A stretch of 33,925 nucleotides of DNA from NCBI GenBank assembly GCA_913063155.1, contig CAJXYU010000011.1, positions 1-33,925 on the forward strand, in the 5' to 3' direction. Position 1 is the stretch's first letter, and each line of letters begins with the position of its first letter. The notes under the pieces were generated by a model. The model was not told where the DNA came from. It saw only the letters and a list, made by a program, of their open reading frames with translations, and did not search any database. Shown piece by piece: positions 32,161 through 33,925 of this stretch. This DNA comes from an uncultured Desulfovibrio sp. Lineage in GTDB: Bacteria; Desulfobacterota; Desulfovibrionia; Desulfovibrionales; Desulfovibrionaceae. Made by a program: the position numbers and the translations under genes.

Positions 32161-32688
32161 ATGGGCACTGAATCTGCCGCGCAAGCGGAGCAGGTCGATT
32201 CTGGTATTTCCGAAAAAGAACAGACTGTTGCCGAGGGGGCGGAAGGCAACACGGCACAGGCTGCGGGTTCCGGCGCAAAGCTGTCGAAGTCGCCGCATGA
32301 GTTTTTGTTCGAAATTTTCTGGTTGCTTTCGCAGTCTCCCAATCACAAATACATGTTCATAGCCGACATGGAATGGTATCTCATGCCGCCGTTCCGTTTG
32401 CGGCAGATCAAGATATTCCATAAGGACGGCTCGCCCGTGGCCTATGCCTGCTGGGCAAAAGTGAGCGACGAGGTGGATGAGCGTCTGCGCAATGGTTCCA
32501 CCAAGCTGCGGCCCGAGGAATGGCGCTCCGGCGAGAACCTTTGGCTCGTTGATCTGGTTGCGCCGTTTGGCGGGGCCGAGTTTGTAGTCAATGAGTTGAA
32601 GGAAAAAGTGTTCGAAGGGCAGAAAGTGAAAACATGGCAGCCTGCGCCGGATGGTAAGGGGCTGGCAGTTGTGGAGTGGGTATTATGA
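32161..32688 (+). CDS. Toxin-activating lysine acyltransferase (HlyC-like)
   Basis: A 175-residue protein. Residues 1-42 are an acidic, low-complexity extension not usual in HlyC. The core matches the family: LLSQSPNHKYMFIADMEWYLMPPFRLRQ (given in parts), DGSPVAYACWAKVSDEVDERL, WRSGENLWLVDLVAPFGG. The catalytic His is H62 and the Asp is D131. These enzymes transfer a fatty acyl group from acyl-ACP to lysines of an RTX protein before export. The presence of a type I exporter on the other strand supports this. No RTX substrate is complete in the window; it may lie to the right, or be the protein at 1-745. Confidence 0.85.
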   Translation: MGTESAAQAEQVDSGISEKEQTVAEGAEGNTAQAAGSGAKLSKSPHEFLFEIFWLLSQSPNHKYMFIADMEWYLMPPFRLRQIKIFHKDGSPVAYACWAKVSDEVDERLRNGSTKLRPEEWRSGENLWLVDLVAPFGGAEFVVNELKEKVFEGQKVKTWQPAPDGKGLAVVEWVL

Positions 32689-33407
32689 AATATTTCAGTC
32701 GCGGTATAAATGCATTTTATTGGTGTTTGCTAGTGGCATTTTTATTATTGCCACAAGATGTAGCCGCTTTTAATAAATATGAACATTTTTTTGATGATTT
32801 ATATGCTAACAAAGAAATAGTTTTAAAATGGAATAAGCCTATCAGATATCACGTTATTGGCCTTTCCGCAGAAGAAGTTCTCAATTTTGATCGTTTTTTT
32901 TGCTCTGTGGCAAATCGTGTTGGATTGACAGCAGTGAATGTTGATAATGACATAAATACTTTTTTTATGTTTACAAATAATTTTATTAATGACGTTAATC
33001 GGAGTAATGTTAAAAAAATATTTCAAAACAATAGAGAATATAATGTTGATAGGGTTGAAAACGCAATCCGAAAATTGAATAGAAATTCTATAGAGTATGG
33101 CGTTGTTTATTTGGATAGGTATTCAATAACAAATATTGCTATTATATCTAATGTTGGTGTTGGAGGTTTAGGCTTAAAGTATTTAATGTGTAGGTCAGTT
33201 TTCTTTGCTTTGACTGGGGTGGGGGCACCAACATCACTAGATATTGAGTCGATAAAAAGAAAAGAGATTGTAGATTATAGTGAATTAAAGAGAATAGATT
33301 TAGCCTTTATCAAAGTTCTATATATGCAAAATGTGATGCATGGGCAGGGCTTAGCCAGTATAAAAAAGTATTTTGTTGCTCAACTTGCCGAGCAAATGGA
33401 GTTCTAG
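32685..33407 (+). CDS. Exported protein of unknown function (possibly DUF2927-like)
   Basis: A 240-residue protein whose ATG overlaps the acyltransferase stop by four bases, so the two are co-translated. Residues about 1-30 are a signal peptide (hydrophobic core CLLVAFLLLP, likely cut after DVAA). The mature part has the segment VLKWNKPIRYHVIG and a helix FDRFFCSVANRVGL, which loosely recall secreted DUF2927 proteins; this match is from memory and weak. The DNA is suddenly much more AT-rich than the acyltransferase gene, which suggests a different origin for this end of the operon. A role in the acylated-toxin system is possible but unproven. Confidence 0.7.
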   Translation: MKYFSRGINAFYWCLLVAFLLLPQDVAAFNKYEHFFDDLYANKEIVLKWNKPIRYHVIGLSAEEVLNFDRFFCSVANRVGLTAVNVDNDINTFFMFTNNFINDVNRSNVKKIFQNNREYNVDRVENAIRKLNRNSIEYGVVYLDRYSITNIAIISNVGVGGLGLKYLMCRSVFFALTGVGAPTSLDIESIKRKEIVDYSELKRIDLAFIKVLYMQNVMHGQGLASIKKYFVAQLAEQMEF

Positions 33408-33408
33408 G

Positions 33409-33831
33409 ATGGGGAAACTCGATGTAATTGGTAAAATTAGTAGTTGGGCTGACCGGGTAACAGATTTTTTTTCTGACAAATACCATGGCAGTATCGGGGA
33501 TAATGCCACCAATTTTGGTTATGAAGATAATGCTAGTTGGGGGGGGAAGAGAAAGCTATGATTTTAGTATGAATGGAACAGGCATAGGGTGTAGTTATAA
33601 TTTTAATTCCTCAGACTTGAATGCAACTTATGATGTTTTTGTTGGGCAAGTCGGCTTTAGCTGGGGGCTGAAGAGGGCCAGCGATCCGCTTACTATTTAG
33701 TTGGCTATTGTTATGAGAATGGTTTTGGTGTTGAAAATGATATTTTAAAAGCTATTGAGTATTATAAAAAAGCATCGTCTCAAGGTGTTAAGTTGGCTTC
33801 TGACGCATTAATTCGGTTGAATGTAAGATAG
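33409..33831 (+). pseudogene. Sel1-repeat protein split by two frameshifts at G-runs
   Basis: Starting at ATG 33409 the frame reads 50 residues and stops at 33559-33561. If one G is removed from the eight-G run at 33539-33546, the frame continues (WGGRESYDFSMNG) to 33700. If one G is added to the five-G run at 33663-33667, it then enters a clear Sel1 repeat (GQRSAYYLVGYCYENGFGVE, then DILKAIEYYKKASSQGVKLA) and ends at TAG 33829. The restored protein would have about 141 residues. Sel1 repeats mediate protein-protein contacts. The breaks may be decay, phase variation at the G8 run, or sequencing error in homopolymers. Confidence 0.55.
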
Positions 33832-33849
33832 ATAGTGGAGAGTTAGGCT

Positions 33850-33925
33850 ATGGGCAGCGATGGCGGTAGCAGTAATGGTGGTAGTAGTAAGGCCAAAGAT
33901 CCAAGTAAAGCGGTCGTCGAGTGGT
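33850..33925 (+). CDS. Start of an unknown protein (runs off right edge)
   Basis: ATG 33850 has GGAG nine bases upstream and an open frame of 25 codons to the window end. It begins with a Gly/Ser-rich stretch (MGSDGGSSNGGSSKAKDPSK). It follows the Sel1-type gene by 18 bases and would be the next gene of the same AT-rich operon. Nothing more can be said. Confidence 0.45.
   Translation, partial: MGSDGGSSNGGSSKAKDPSKAVVEW

Overview
The window reads as accessory DNA piled up beside a selenocysteine tRNA gene (selC) in a Gram-negative anaerobe, probably a Desulfovibrio-like member of the Desulfobacterota. That assignment is an inference. It rests on outer-membrane receptors, FeoA-type iron proteins, selC fragments, a sigma-54 activator paired with an amine dehydrogenase complex, and GC-rich coding sequence. 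No rRNA, housekeeping gene or integrase is present to anchor it.

Layout. (1) 1-745, minus: start of a large acidic protein that leaves the window inside perfect 30-bp repeats. (2) 925-990: first 3'-end fragment of selC. (3) 1246-11962: two convergent operons for an iron-organelle-like system. They encode three P-type metal ATPases with N-terminal HMA-like domains, two HMA-like small proteins plus one related domain protein, several small glycine-zipper membrane proteins, and a protein built of FeoA-like domains. This gene set resembles the ferrosome (fez) clusters known from Desulfovibrio magneticus and Clostridioides difficile, but it is unusually large and duplicated. (4) 12191-20110, minus: a PchR/YbtA-like AraC regulator, then a seven-gene operon (GTPase, ABC-like ATPase, substrate-binding-like protein without signal peptide, TonB-dependent receptor, second substrate-binding protein, permease, ATPase). 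This looks like iron or metallophore uptake. (5) 20460-20606: second selC fragment. (6) 20791-27820: a catabolic unit with a symporter, RidA-like protein and three-subunit amine/imino-acid dehydrogenase on the minus strand, divergent from a sigma-54 activator with visible enhancer palindromes and a -24/-12 promoter. (7) 27898-27963: third selC fragment. (8) 28194-33925: a type I secretion ABC transporter and adaptor on the minus strand, divergent from a HlyC-like toxin acyltransferase and AT-rich small genes. One of these is split by two apparent frameshifts at G-runs.

How it works together. A 17-bp palindrome of the form TTGAnAATGnnnTTCAA occurs before the plus-strand organelle operon, before the large minus-strand organelle operon, in the AraC promoter (where it exactly fills the -35/-10 spacer) and, degenerate, before the GTPase operon. 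It is best read as a Fur operator. The simplest model is an iron island in which low iron turns on a TonB/ABC uptake route and a compartment that stores or buffers the metal. The three partial selC copies, all in the same direction, suggest successive insertion of separate elements at one tRNA gene. The intact gene would lie to the right of the window.
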